A stretch of DNA of 64,000 bases, taken from Paraburkholderia solisilvae (GTDB lineage Bacteria > Pseudomonadota > Gammaproteobacteria > Burkholderiales > Burkholderiaceae). The translations under genes and the position numbers were made by a program. The notes beneath the pieces are model-generated. The model was not told where the DNA came from, ran no database searches, and saw nothing but the letters and a program-made list of their open reading frames with translations. Shown here piece by piece: positions 26,603 through 36,189 of this stretch; the stretch's first letter is position 1; each line of letters opens with the position of its first letter. The stretch covers positions 1-64,000 of the forward strand of contig NZ_CADIKF010000022.1 of the NCBI RefSeq assembly GCF_902859875.1, written 5' to 3'.

Positions 26603-29600
26603 GCGGAACGCACGACGCAGGCGAAGGCCGCTTCAATCTGTCCGCGTGGGCGCTGCGCCATCAGGCGCTGGTCGTGTTCGTGATCGCGCTCGCGACACTA
26701 TTCGGCATCCTCGCGTACACGCGTCTCGCGCAGTCCGAAGATCCGCCGTTCACATTCCGCGTGATGGTGATCCAAACCTTCTGGCCCGGTGCGACCGCGC
26801 GTCAGGTGCAGGAGGAAGTGACGGACCGGATCGGCCGCAAGCTGCAGGAAACGCCGTCGATCGATTTTCTGCGCAGCTATTCGCGGCCCGGCGAATCGCT
26901 GATCTTCTTCAACATGAAGGATTCCGCGCCGGCGTCGACGGTGCCCGACACGTGGTATCAGGTGCGCAAGAAAGTCGGCGACATCGCGAACACGCTGCCG
27001 CACGGTGTGCAAGGTCCGTACTTCAACGACGAATTCGGCGATGTCTATACGACCATCTACACGCTCGAAGGCGACGGCTTCTCGCCCGCGCAGCTGCACG
27101 ACTACGCGGACGAATTGCGCACGGTGCTGCTGCGCGTGCCGGGCGTCGCGAAGGTCGATTACTTCGGCGACCCGGATCAGCACGTGTATGTCGAAATCTC
27201 GAACACCCAACTGACGCGCCTCAATATCTCGCCGCAACAGATCGCGCAAGCCATCGACTCGCAGAACAACGTGTCGTCGTCGGGCACGCTGACCACCTAC
27301 GACGACCGCGTGTTCGTGCGCCCGAGCGGCCAGTTCGCCGACATCGCGGCGCTTGCCGACACGCTGATCCGTGTGAACAACCGGTCGTTTCGCCTCGGCG
27401 ACATCGCGACCATCACACGCGGCTACGACGACCCAACCGTCACGCAGATGCGCTACGGAGGACGTGCGGTGCTCGGCATCGGCGTCACGATGCAGCCGGA
27501 CGGCGATGTGATTCGCCTCGGCAAGGCGCTCGATGCGCAGACCGCCGACCTGCGTGCGCACCTGCCCGCCGGGTTGAAACTCGTCGAGGTGTCGAGCATG
27601 CCGCATGCGGTGTCGCTGTCGGTCGACGATTTTCTCGAAGCGGTCGCCGAAGCGGTCGCGATCGTGCTGGTCGTGAGTCTCGTGTCGCTCGGCCTGCGCA
27701 CCGGCATGGTGGTCGTGATCTCGATTCCGGTCGTGCTCGCAGTGACCGCGCTGTGCATGTATCTGTTCGGCATCGGCCTGCACAAGGTCTCGCTCGGCAC
27801 GCTGGTGCTGGCGCTCGGTCTGCTCGTCGACGACGCGATTATCGCGGTCGAGATGATGGCGGTGAAGCTCGAACAGGGCTGGAATCGCACGCGCGCGGCG
27901 GCGTTCGCGTACACCAGCACCGCCTTTCCGATGCTGACCGGCACGCTCGTCACGGTGTCGGGCTTTCTGCCGATCGCACTCGCGAAGTCCAGCACCGGCG
28001 AGTACACGCGCTCGATCTTCGAAGTGTCGGCGATCGCGCTGATCGCATCGTGGTTTGCCGCGGTCGTGCTGATTCCGCTGCTGGGCTATCACCTGCTGCC
28101 GGAGCGCAAGCGCGCCGCGCACGAAGCCGACGATCACGAGCATGAGATTTACGACACGCGTTTCTACCGGCGTCTGCGCGGCTGGGTCGGCTGGTGCATC
28201 GAGCGGCGCTTCGTCGTGCTGGCGATGACGGTCGCGCTGTTCGTCGTGTCGCTGGCGGGCTTCACGCTCGTGCCGCAGCAGTTCTTTCCAAGCTCCGACC
28301 GGCCGGAACTGCTGGTCGACGTGCGGCTGCCCGAAGGCGCGTCGTTCGACGCAACGTTGCGCCAGGCGCAGCGGCTCGAGAAAGCACTCGAAGGCCGGCC
28401 GGAAATCGATCATCTGATCGATTTCGTCGGCACCGGCGCACCGCGTTTCTATCTGCCGCTCGATCAGCAGTTGCAGCAGCCGAATTTCGCGCAGTTCGTG
28501 ATCACCGCGAAAACCGTGAAGGCGCGCGAACAGCTTGCGCGCTGGCTCGAACCGATGCTGCGCGATCAGTTCCCCGCGATCCGCACGCGCCTGTCGCGGC
28601 TCGAGAACGGGCCGCCGGTCGGCTATCCGGTGCAGTTCCGCGTGAGCGGCGACGACATCGCGACGGTGCGTTCGATTGCCGAGCGTGTCGCCGCGACGAT
28701 GCGCGCCGACACCAGCACGACCAATGTGCACTTCGACTGGGATGAACCGGCCGAGCGCTCGATGCGTTTCGCGGTCGATCAGCGCAAGGCGCGCGAACTG
28801 GGCGTTTCATCGACGGACATCTCGAGCTTTCTCGCGATGACGCTATCCGGCTACACGGTCACGCAGTATCGCGAGCGCGACAAGCTGATCAGCGTCGATC
28901 TGCGTGCGCCGAAGGACGAACGCGTCGATCCGGCACGTCTGCTGTCGCTCGCGATGCCGACGCCGAACGGCCCGGTGCCGCTCGGCACGCTCGGGACGAT
29001 GCGCAACGATCTCGAATACGGCGTGATCTGGGAACGCGACCGGCAGCCGACGATCACCGTGCAATCCGACGTGCGCGCCAACGCGCAGGGCATCGATGCC
29101 ACGCATCGCATCGACCGCGCGCTCGCGAATGTGCGCGCGGCACTGCCGGTCGGTTATCGCATCGAGATCGGCGGCTCGGTCGAGGAAAGCGCAAAGGGAC
29201 AAACGTCGATCAACGCGCAGATGCCGGTGATGGTGATCGTCGTGCTCACCTTGCTGATGATCCAGCTGCAAAGCTTTGCGCGCGTGTTGCTGGTCGTGTT
29301 GACCGCGCCGCTCGGGCTGATCGGTGTGGTCGTGACGCTGCTGCTGTTCGGCAAGCCGTTCGGCTTTGTCGCGATGCTCGGCGTGATCGCGATGTTCGGC
29401 ATCATCATGCGCAACTCGGTGATTCTCGTCGACCAGATCGAGCAGGATATGGCCGCCGGTCACAAGCGGTTCGACGCGATCGTCGGCGCGACCGTGCGGC
29501 GCTTCCGGCCGATCACGCTGACCGCGGCCGCCGCGGTGCTCGCGCTGATTCCGCTATTGCGCTCGAACTTTTTCGGGCCGATGGCGACCGCGCTGATGGG

Positions 29601-29724
29601 CGGCATCACGAGCGCGACGGTGTTGACGCTGTTCTATGTGCCGGCGCTGTACGCGATCTGGTTCCGGGTGCGCAACAACGAGCGCGATCCGCGGCCGGAT
29701 GCGTCCACGCATACGGGGAATTGA
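26599..29724 (+). CDS. RND multidrug efflux pump, inner-membrane permease
   Basis: The 1041-residue proton-driven transporter has the AcrB-family layout: TM1 near residues 23-43, a porter domain starting with FWPGATARQVQEEVTD, TM helices 2-6 with a GLLVDDAIIAVEMM motif (TM4 Asp pair), a second periplasmic domain and TM helices 7-12 with VIAMFGIIMRNSVILVDQIE. It starts inside the adaptor stop codon (ATGA) and ends just before the outer-membrane channel gene. Substrates cannot be predicted. Confidence 0.96.
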   Translation: MSGTHDAGEGRFNLSAWALRHQALVVFVIALATLFGILAYTRLAQSEDPPFTFRVMVIQTFWPGATARQVQEEVTDRIGRKLQETPSIDFLRSYSRPGESLIFFNMKDSAPASTVPDTWYQVRKKVGDIANTLPHGVQGPYFNDEFGDVYTTIYTLEGDGFSPAQLHDYADELRTVLLRVPGVAKVDYFGDPDQHVYVEISNTQLTRLNISPQQIAQAIDSQNNVSSSGTLTTYDDRVFVRPSGQFADIAALADTLIRVNNRSFRLGDIATITRGYDDPTVTQMRYGGRAVLGIGVTMQPDGDVIRLGKALDAQTADLRAHLPAGLKLVEVSSMPHAVSLSVDDFLEAVAEAVAIVLVVSLVSLGLRTGMVVVISIPVVLAVTALCMYLFGIGLHKVSLGTLVLALGLLVDDAIIAVEMMAVKLEQGWNRTRAAAFAYTSTAFPMLTGTLVTVSGFLPIALAKSSTGEYTRSIFEVSAIALIASWFAAVVLIPLLGYHLLPERKRAAHEADDHEHEIYDTRFYRRLRGWVGWCIERRFVVLAMTVALFVVSLAGFTLVPQQFFPSSDRPELLVDVRLPEGASFDATLRQAQRLEKALEGRPEIDHLIDFVGTGAPRFYLPLDQQLQQPNFAQFVITAKTVKAREQLARWLEPMLRDQFPAIRTRLSRLENGPPVGYPVQFRVSGDDIATVRSIAERVAATMRADTSTTNVHFDWDEPAERSMRFAVDQRKARELGVSSTDISSFLAMTLSGYTVTQYRERDKLISVDLRAPKDERVDPARLLSLAMPTPNGPVPLGTLGTMRNDLEYGVIWERDRQPTITVQSDVRANAQGIDATHRIDRALANVRAALPVGYRIEIGGSVEESAKGQTSINAQMPVMVIVVLTLLMIQLQSFARVLLVVLTAPLGLIGVVVTLLLFGKPFGFVAMLGVIAMFGIIMRNSVILVDQIEQDMAAGHKRFDAIVGATVRRFRPITLTAAAAVLALIPLLRSNFFGPMATALMGGITSATVLTLFYVPALYAIWFRVRNNERDPRPDASTHTGN

Positions 29725-29726
29725 TC

Positions 29727-31235
29727 ATGAACGTTCACGGGTTATATCGCACGCGCGTGTCCGTTTCGATGGGCGTCGCAACGCTTGTGCTCGCTGCTTG
29801 CGCGTTCGGCCCGACCGGCACGCCGCCCGCGATGCCCGAACCCGCGCACTACGGCGCGCACGCGCAGCCCGAGCAAACGGTCGCCGCGCAAGGTGTCGCA
29901 CAACGATTCGCAAGCGGCGCGCAACCGGTGCCCGAATGGTGGCGCCTGTACCGCTCCGATGCGTTGAACGCGCTGGTCGACGAAGGCCTGCGCAACAGTC
30001 CGACGCTTGCCGCCGCCGACAAAAATCTCGCGGCCGCGCGCGAGCAATTGCGCGCGCAGATCGGCGCTTCGCTGCTGCCGACCATCGATGCGGGCGGACA
30101 GGTCTCGCGGCAACGCGCGCTGGCGATTCCGGAGATCGGGCCGAATACGTTTCTTTACAACGTGTTCGTCGGCCAGTTACAGGCGCAATACACGTTCGAT
30201 CTGTTCGGCGCGGTGCGGTATGCGAATGCGGCGCTCGCGAAGCGCGTCGATCTGCAGGTGTATCAATTCGACGCGGCGCGGCGCGCGCTCGCGGCCAATA
30301 TCGTGGCGGCGGCCATCAACGCGGCGACGCTCGATGCGCAGGTTGAGACGACTGAACGGCTCGTCGCGCTCGCAAACGAACAGGCCGCCGATACGCAGCG
30401 GCGTTATGCGCTCGGCGCCGTCGCGCACGGCGACTGGTTGAGCGCGCAACAATCGGCGGCGAGTCTTGCGGCCGGCTTGCCCGCGTTGCGCCAGCAGGCG
30501 CTCACGACACGCCATGCGCTCGCGGTGCTGCTCGGCCGCACGCCGGATGCGGCCCCGCCTGCGCTCGATCTCGCGCAATTGCATCTGCCTGACGAAGTGC
30601 CGGTGGTCGTGCCGTCCGACCTGCTGCAAACGCGCCCCGACATTCAGGCCGCCGATGCGGCGTTGAAGGCCGCCGCCGCGGATGTCGGCGTCGCCACCGC
30701 GCAACTGTACCCAAGCATCACGCTGAATGCGTCGATGGGACAAGGCGGTTTCAACTGGCCGGCCGCAGTGTCCGGCGCGGGCGCACTGTGGAGCATCGCG
30801 GGTTCACTATCGCAGCCGATCTTCCACGGTGGCGCACTGGTCGCACAGCGGCGCGCCGCGCTCGATACCTACGACGCGACAGTTTCGCAGTACAAGCAGA
30901 CGGTGCTGACGGCATTTCAGAACGTAGCCGATACGCTTGCCGCGCTCGAGCACGACGCGCAGTCGCTCGATGCGGCGAACGCGGCGGCGCTCGCCGCGCG
31001 GGCCGGCTTCGACGAAACCTCGGCGCGCTACCGGCTCGGCGCGGTGCCGGTCACGGCCGCGCGCGCGAGCGAACAGCAGTTCCGCAACGCGCGGCTCGAC
31101 GAAATCCGTTATACCGGCGCGCGGCTCGCGGACACCGCGGCGCTGTTTCAGGCGATGGGTAATCCGCTTGCAAGCGCGCCCGATTCGACGAATGCGCAAA
31201 GCGCTGCCGACGCATCGCGCGACAAGCACGATTGA
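29727..31235 (+). CDS. NodT-family outer-membrane efflux lipoprotein
   Basis: This 502-residue outer-membrane channel of the TolC superfamily has a lipobox LVLAAC near residue 23, the NodT/OprM mark. Paired outer-membrane-efflux repeats follow: WWRLYRSDALNALVDEGLRN and later LLQTRPDIQAADAALKAAA, the conserved RPD motif. Start ATG 29727 has GGGGAA seven bases upstream; a TTG at 29721 is in frame but unlikely. It completes the tripartite efflux operon. Confidence 0.93.
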   Translation: MNVHGLYRTRVSVSMGVATLVLAACAFGPTGTPPAMPEPAHYGAHAQPEQTVAAQGVAQRFASGAQPVPEWWRLYRSDALNALVDEGLRNSPTLAAADKNLAAAREQLRAQIGASLLPTIDAGGQVSRQRALAIPEIGPNTFLYNVFVGQLQAQYTFDLFGAVRYANAALAKRVDLQVYQFDAARRALAANIVAAAINAATLDAQVETTERLVALANEQAADTQRRYALGAVAHGDWLSAQQSAASLAAGLPALRQQALTTRHALAVLLGRTPDAAPPALDLAQLHLPDEVPVVVPSDLLQTRPDIQAADAALKAAAADVGVATAQLYPSITLNASMGQGGFNWPAAVSGAGALWSIAGSLSQPIFHGGALVAQRRAALDTYDATVSQYKQTVLTAFQNVADTLAALEHDAQSLDAANAAALAARAGFDETSARYRLGAVPVTAARASEQQFRNARLDEIRYTGARLADTAALFQAMGNPLASAPDSTNAQSAADASRDKHD

Positions 31236-31270
31236 CGCGCGGTTCGACATCGGCGTATCTGTTCGGCACG

Positions 31271-31741
31271 TCAATACACCGCCGCGCTCCGAAACGCCGG
31301 ATCGAGGCCGGATCGCTCGCGCGCGAGTTGCGCCAGTTGCCGCTCGTAGCGGAGTCGATCGCTTTCGAGCGACGCCACCTCGAGTTCGAGCGTCGACACC
31401 CTGTCGTCGGCATGCACCTTGTCGCGCCACGCCGTGTCGAGTTCGTCCTGAACCTTCAGCAGATCGCGCGCGGCCTCGTCTTTTCTGGCGGGTCGTGTCA
31501 TCGCGTCATGTCTTCTGCTGTCCAGCACCGCGATGCGGCGCTGCGCGTCGCGCTGCGTGACACGCACGCCGTCCAGCTCGGCCTTTTTTGCGTTGAGATC
31601 TCGCTGCTTCGCCTGGATGGCGACCTGCACGCGCGCCTTGTCCGCCTCCGGGCCATGCGCGCCCGTTGCACCCGCTTCGCCGTGCGCGCTGGCTGTCCCG
31701 TTGGAGGTCACGCGAAAATGGCCCGGATAAATGCCCGGCAT
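31271..31741 (-). CDS. Small coiled-coil protein of unknown function
   Basis: The 156-residue protein starts MPGIYPGHFRVTSNGT and has a short Gly/Ala linker, then a long charged coiled coil (about residues 35-145) rich in Ala, Arg, Lys, Asp and Glu. The start at 31741 has GGGAGGA upstream, a strong site. It resembles the protein at 23648-24337 in its opening residues and architecture. No membrane span or known domain is seen. It is convergent with the efflux operon (36-bp gap). Confidence 0.65.
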   Translation of the reverse strand: MPGIYPGHFRVTSNGTASAHGEAGATGAHGPEADKARVQVAIQAKQRDLNAKKAELDGVRVTQRDAQRRIAVLDSRRHDAMTRPARKDEAARDLLKVQDELDTAWRDKVHADDRVSTLELEVASLESDRLRYERQLAQLARERSGLDPAFRSAAVY

Positions 31742-31870
31742 ATGTCCTCCCGTTTCGTTGACCGGTTTCGCACGTTCCCATGAAGAGGGGGATGCACGTG
31801 CTGCCTGCCATTACATCCCGGCCACGCCACGCTCGGGTGGTGCACGGCCATCGTCCGTGACGCTCGCACC

Positions 31871-31911
31871 CATAAAAAAACGCGTTCGGCCATCTGGCGC
31901 AAACGCGTTTT
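31871..31911 (-). terminator. Terminator after the PBP1a gene
   Basis: AAAACGCGTT (31877-31886) and AACGCGTTTT (31902-31911) form a stem; read on the minus strand it ends in a run of seven T. It lies 35 bp beyond the PBP1a stop. Confidence 0.8.
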
Positions 31912-31945
31912 CTCAAGCGGGCTTCGATCAGCCGTTAAGCGATCC

Positions 31946-34459
31946 TCAGGGCTTGTTCGATTCGAACAGATCGAGAATCTGCTTCTTCTCCGATGACGAC
32001 ACGGTCGGCTGCGGTTGAGCCTGCTGCTGCGGCGTCAGCGACGCGGGACCCACGCCGCCTTGCGCATCGCTCGCGGCCGCCAGCGGATTCGCGCCATCCA
32101 TGCCGATGCTCGCGACAAAGCCGCTGCCCGGTTCCGCATCCGCGTAGAACAGCTCGCCGTCGACCTGCGCGACGCCTGCCGGCATCTCCGGCTCCGCCTG
32201 CGGCACGCCGCGCAGCGCGCGGCCCATATAGTCCATCCAGATCGGCAACGCGAGCTGCGCGCCGAATTCGCGGCTGCCGAGGCTGCGCGGCTGGTCGTAG
32301 CCCATCCAGGCGACCGCGACCAGCGATTGCTGATAACCGGCGAACCAGCCGTCTTTCGCGTCGTTGGTCGTGCCGGTCTTCCCCTGCAGATCCGAGCGGT
32401 GCAGCGCGTTCGATGCGGCGCCGGTGCCGGCGGTCGCGACCGAATGCAGCAGACTGTTCATGATGTACGCGTTGCGCGGATCGACCGTGCGCGGCGCGTC
32501 GCGGCCTGCCGTCAACGGCTGCGCGCGTGAAATCGCCACACCGCGCGCGTCGGTGACTTCCGAAATCAGATACGGATTGACGCGGTAGCCGCCGTTGGCG
32601 AACACCGAGTACGCGCTCGCCGATTGCAGCGGCGTGACGAGGCCCGCGCCAAGCGCCATCGGCAGATACGGCGGCGTCTTGTCCGCGTCGAAGCCGAAGC
32701 GCTGCGTCACGTAGTCTTGCGCGTACTTCGTGCCGACGTACGACAGGATGCGGATCGACACGAGGTTCTTCGACTTCTCGAGCGCCACGCGCATCGACAT
32801 CGGGCCTTCCGGCTGATCGTCGTCCTTCGGCTCCCATGGGTCGCCGCCCGGTGTGGATGGCGGGAAGTACAGCGGCGCGTCGTTGATGATGGTTGCCGGC
32901 CCGAGGCCCTTGTCGAGCGCCGCCGAATAGATGAACGGCTTGAAGCTCGAGCCCGGCTGCCGCCACGCCTGCGTCACGTGGTTGAACTTGTTCTTGTTGA
33001 AGTCGAAGCCGCCGATCAGCGCGCGAATCGCGCCGTCCTGCGGCGTGAGCGACACGAGCGCGCCTTCCACTTGCGGCAATTGCGTGATCTGCCAGTTGCC
33101 GTTCGCGTCCGCGACGAGGCGCACGATCGAGCCGGGCCGGATGCGCTGCGCCTGCGCCGCACGCGGCGACAGCGCCGCTGCGACAAAGCGCAGACCGTCG
33201 CCGCTGGCCGTCGCGACGGTGCCGTCCTGCAACTGCGCGGTCACTTCTTTCGGACTCGCCGCAGTCACCACCGCGGACACGATCTCGCCATTGTCCGGAT
33301 GATCGGCGAGCGCGTCTTCGATCGTTTCGTCACGGTCGTCCGCATTGGGCGGCAGTTCGATAAAGCCCTCCGGACCGCGATAGCCATGGCGACGTTCGTA
33401 ATCCATCACGCCCTTGCGCACCGCCTGGTATGCGGCATCCTGATCGGCCGAATCGATGGTCGTCACGACGTCGAGGCCGCGCGTGTAGGCTTCGTCCTTG
33501 TACTGCGAGTACATGATCTGCCGGACCATTTCGGCGACGTACTCCGCGTGCACGCTGTATTCGTTGCCGGCGATCTTCGCGTGGATGTCTTCCTTCACCG
33601 CCTGGTCGTACTGGTCCTGCGTGATGTAGCGCAGCTCGAGCATCCGCTTCAGGATGTACTCCTGGCGAATCTTCGCGCGCTTCGGGTTGACGATCGGGTT
33701 ATACGCGGACGGCGCCTTCGGCAAGCCGGCGAGCATCGCCTCCTGCGCAAGCGACAGGTCTTTCAGATCCTTGCCGAAATACACGCGCGCCGCGGCGGCA
33801 AAACCGTACGCACGCTCGCCCAGATAAATCTGGTTCATGTACAGCTCGAGAATCTGATCCTTCGACAAGGTCCGCTCGATCTTGTACGCGAGCAGCATTT
33901 CGTAGACCTTGCGCGTATAGGTTTTCTCGCTCGACAGAAAGAAATTGCGCGCGACCTGCATCGTGATCGTGCTTGCGCCCTGCGACGCGCCGCCATGCGA
34001 CAGGTCCGCGAAACCGGCGCGCAGGATGCCGACGAAATCGACGCCGCCGTGCTCGTAAAAGCGGTAGTCCTCGATCGCGAGCACCGCTTTTTTCATCTGG
34101 TCCGGAATGTCCTGGAAGCGCACGAGACTGCGGCGCTCCTCGCCGAATTCGCCGATCAGCACGTGGTCCGCCGTGTAGACGCGCAGCGGCACTTTCGGCC
34201 GGTAATCGGTCAACGCTTCGAGCGACGGCAGTTGCGGATTCATCACCACGAGCGCGTAGCCGATGATCAGCGCGCCGACCACGCCGAGCGAGACGAGCAG
34301 CCCGAAAAGCCCGAGCGCGAGACGTGCCCCGAGCGACATGCGGCGCGCGGGCCGCTCGTCGTCGTAGCGGTGATACGGATTGTCGCGGTCCGGATCGTGG
34401 CCCCGGTCGCCGGGATGATCCGAAGAGTTCGAAGAAGGCGGTCGTTTAATGATAGGCAT
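31946..34459 (-). CDS. mrcA: Class A penicillin-binding protein 1a
   Basis: This 837-residue bifunctional murein synthase is inner-membrane anchored by one N-terminal helix (LGLFGLLVSLGVVGALIIGY). The glycosyltransferase (GT51) domain shows EDYRFYEHGGVDFVGILRA (catalytic Glu) and QGASTITMQVARN. The transpeptidase domain has the active-site SxxK in GSSFKPFIY and KTGT in LQGKTGTTNDAKD. An OB-like insertion sits between the domains. Unlike many PBP1a proteins it carries an extra 40-residue hydrophilic N-terminus rich in Asp, Arg and His. It may be a second class A enzyme, as no mrcA-type neighbours (pilus or shikimate genes) are present. Confidence 0.93.
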   Translation of the reverse strand: MPIIKRPPSSNSSDHPGDRGHDPDRDNPYHRYDDERPARRMSLGARLALGLFGLLVSLGVVGALIIGYALVVMNPQLPSLEALTDYRPKVPLRVYTADHVLIGEFGEERRSLVRFQDIPDQMKKAVLAIEDYRFYEHGGVDFVGILRAGFADLSHGGASQGASTITMQVARNFFLSSEKTYTRKVYEMLLAYKIERTLSKDQILELYMNQIYLGERAYGFAAAARVYFGKDLKDLSLAQEAMLAGLPKAPSAYNPIVNPKRAKIRQEYILKRMLELRYITQDQYDQAVKEDIHAKIAGNEYSVHAEYVAEMVRQIMYSQYKDEAYTRGLDVVTTIDSADQDAAYQAVRKGVMDYERRHGYRGPEGFIELPPNADDRDETIEDALADHPDNGEIVSAVVTAASPKEVTAQLQDGTVATASGDGLRFVAAALSPRAAQAQRIRPGSIVRLVADANGNWQITQLPQVEGALVSLTPQDGAIRALIGGFDFNKNKFNHVTQAWRQPGSSFKPFIYSAALDKGLGPATIINDAPLYFPPSTPGGDPWEPKDDDQPEGPMSMRVALEKSKNLVSIRILSYVGTKYAQDYVTQRFGFDADKTPPYLPMALGAGLVTPLQSASAYSVFANGGYRVNPYLISEVTDARGVAISRAQPLTAGRDAPRTVDPRNAYIMNSLLHSVATAGTGAASNALHRSDLQGKTGTTNDAKDGWFAGYQQSLVAVAWMGYDQPRSLGSREFGAQLALPIWMDYMGRALRGVPQAEPEMPAGVAQVDGELFYADAEPGSGFVASIGMDGANPLAAASDAQGGVGPASLTPQQQAQPQPTVSSSEKKQILDLFESNKP

Positions 34460-35077
34460 GACTTGGAATATCGGCGCATCGCTGCACGCCGTCTATATAC
34501 GTCCTTCGTGCGCTGCGCAAGCGTGTGTCCGGATGCGCGCGAATGTGATCGTAGCGTGATCGTGGCGTGAATCACCCCGTCGTTGTACCGGACGCTGCCG
34601 CCCGCATGCCGCGATTCAGCGTGCGGCGCAGGCGGAAACGGGCGGAAAAACAGGCGGAAACAAGCGGCAACGGGCGGTGCGCCGGATGCCGCGGCCTGCC
34701 TTTGCGGGCCGCGCGGCACGCCAGAACAGCGCCTGGCGCAACGTAACAGCGCATTTTAAAGAAGTCCAGCCGCATCCTAGCGGATTTTTTTGTAAGAATT
34801 CCCTCACGATCGCGCCCAACTTGCGCCGAAAACGAAAAAACGGCATGCAAATCCGAAGCACGATGACGTGCGGCCGTGCGGTTATCAACAGAACGGGTGC
34901 ACAGACCTGTGGACAATGTTCCTATAAAACGCGTAATGCGTTGATGTCACAGCAGATTCACCGTGTGCCCGGTTTCGCATCCGGGCCAGTCGTTTTATGA
35001 TGGACTGCATGCGCCGTGCCGCGCATGCCTGCTCGGACCCTCCGCTACTCCATGCCGTCAAATACGCGAGCCGCCAC
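34460..35077. other. 618-bp divergent intergenic region with DnaA-box-like sequences
   Basis: The region separates the PBP1a gene (minus) from the ribbon-helix-helix gene (plus). TTATCAACA (34882-34890) and TGTGGACAA (34909-34917, reverse complement TTGTCCACA) are each one mismatch from the DnaA box, and a -10-like TATAAA occurs at 34923-34928. No gene is supportable here. Confidence 0.4.
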
Positions 35078-35707
35078 ATGAACAAGCCTAGCGAACGCAT
35101 CGTCGTTTTCGTGTCGCCCGCCCAGAAGCGCGCGATCGCCGCAACGGCCGACGAACTCGGAATCAGCGTCAGCGAACTGATGCGGCGCGCCGTGCTCAAT
35201 TTCGGCGCTACCAGCGAACAGGTCAAAGCGGCCAGCATCGTCGACCGGCTGCGCGCGCCACGCGAGCCCGATGCGTTGAACGCGGCGCTGCAGCGTGTGG
35301 CGCGCTCGGTAAAGCATAATCGCGACGCATTGCCGGCCGGGCTCAAGGCAGCGAACGCAGTTGCGCAACCGGCCGGCGAGGCGTTGCGTGCGGCGCAGCG
35401 TGACAGTACGGCGCACGACATGACGGGCGTGCCGGCGCTGGCGCCGGTGCCGGTGCCGGTTGTGGCGCCGGTCGATCCGCTGCACGCGCTGTCCGCGCTG
35501 TCCGCGATGGAGGGCGCGACGGCCGCGGGCGATACCGGCGAAGCGGCGCGCGCCGCCGATGCCCAGGCTGCCGCTGAAGCCGCCGCGCGTGTGGCGGCGG
35601 CAAAAGCCGCGACGCTCAAAAAGAAAGCAAAATCCAATACCAGCGCGAGCGCGTGCGACGAGAGCCCTTTCATCGATCCCGCCGAAGGCACCGGGCGTTT
35701 TGCGTAG
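35078..35707 (+). CDS. Ribbon-helix-helix-type DNA-binding protein
   Basis: The 209-residue protein has an N-terminal ribbon-helix-helix-like segment (RIVVFVSPAQKRAIAATADE followed by LGISVSELMRRAVLNF), then an Ala/Pro-rich low-complexity region with a Pro-Val run and a Lys-rich end (LKKKAKSN). It probably binds DNA as a dimer; the target is unknown. Start MNKPSERIVV at 35078 is chosen for domain integrity; ATG 34997 is an in-frame alternative. It stands alone. Confidence 0.65.
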   Translation: MNKPSERIVVFVSPAQKRAIAATADELGISVSELMRRAVLNFGATSEQVKAASIVDRLRAPREPDALNAALQRVARSVKHNRDALPAGLKAANAVAQPAGEALRAAQRDSTAHDMTGVPALAPVPVPVVAPVDPLHALSALSAMEGATAAGDTGEAARAADAQAAAEAAARVAAAKAATLKKKAKSNTSASACDESPFIDPAEGTGRFA

Positions 35708-36189
35708 TTTTGCTTACGCAGCGCGACCGCCCTGCGTCGCGCGTCGGACCTCACGCGATAAACCGATGCGTCAGCGTTCCGAAAGTCTCGTACACGAGCG
35801 TTCGATACGCGCGTCGCGTTGCGCCCTCATGCTTCGATCAGCCACATGCGAGCCGTGCGCGCAACGCCGCCTGCAGCGGCGCTCTGAGCGCTCAGCGGCA
35901 TACGTGTTTAAGCGCTTTTTAAGAGACCACGTGGTGTAATATCCGCGAGCCGGTGGAGCGCATTGCACGCGCGGCATTCCGGCATGTCGCCATGTGATCG
36001 GCGCAACCGGTTGCCGCACTCTTGCAATGCGCATGCGCGCCCCGATGTTCAGTCGCGCCCCATACGTCGCCCAGTGCGCCTCCCGATGCGCCACCAATGC
36101 GCAGTACGCAGCGCAGCGGCGTAAACTAGCGGGCGAACGGGTCAGCGCGCCGGAAATTCAGCGCCGATTTCAATCAACGGAGGTTTTTC
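35708..36189. other. 482-bp intergenic region upstream of pspA
   Basis: No gene is supportable here; the open frames are Arg/Ser/Cys-rich shadows. The region presumably holds the pspA promoter. No sigma-54 -24/-12 element (GG-N10-GC) was confidently recognised. Confidence 0.4.

Noticed and set aside
26698..28731. 677-codon minus-strand frame opposite the RND permease
   Set aside because: Composition (His, Arg, Asp, Gln rich) is that of an antisense shadow; the plus-strand frame encodes a full RND pump.
34460..35077. Plasmid or chromid replication origin
   Set aside because: Only two imperfect DnaA-box-like sites occur, with no iterons, rep or parAB genes nearby.
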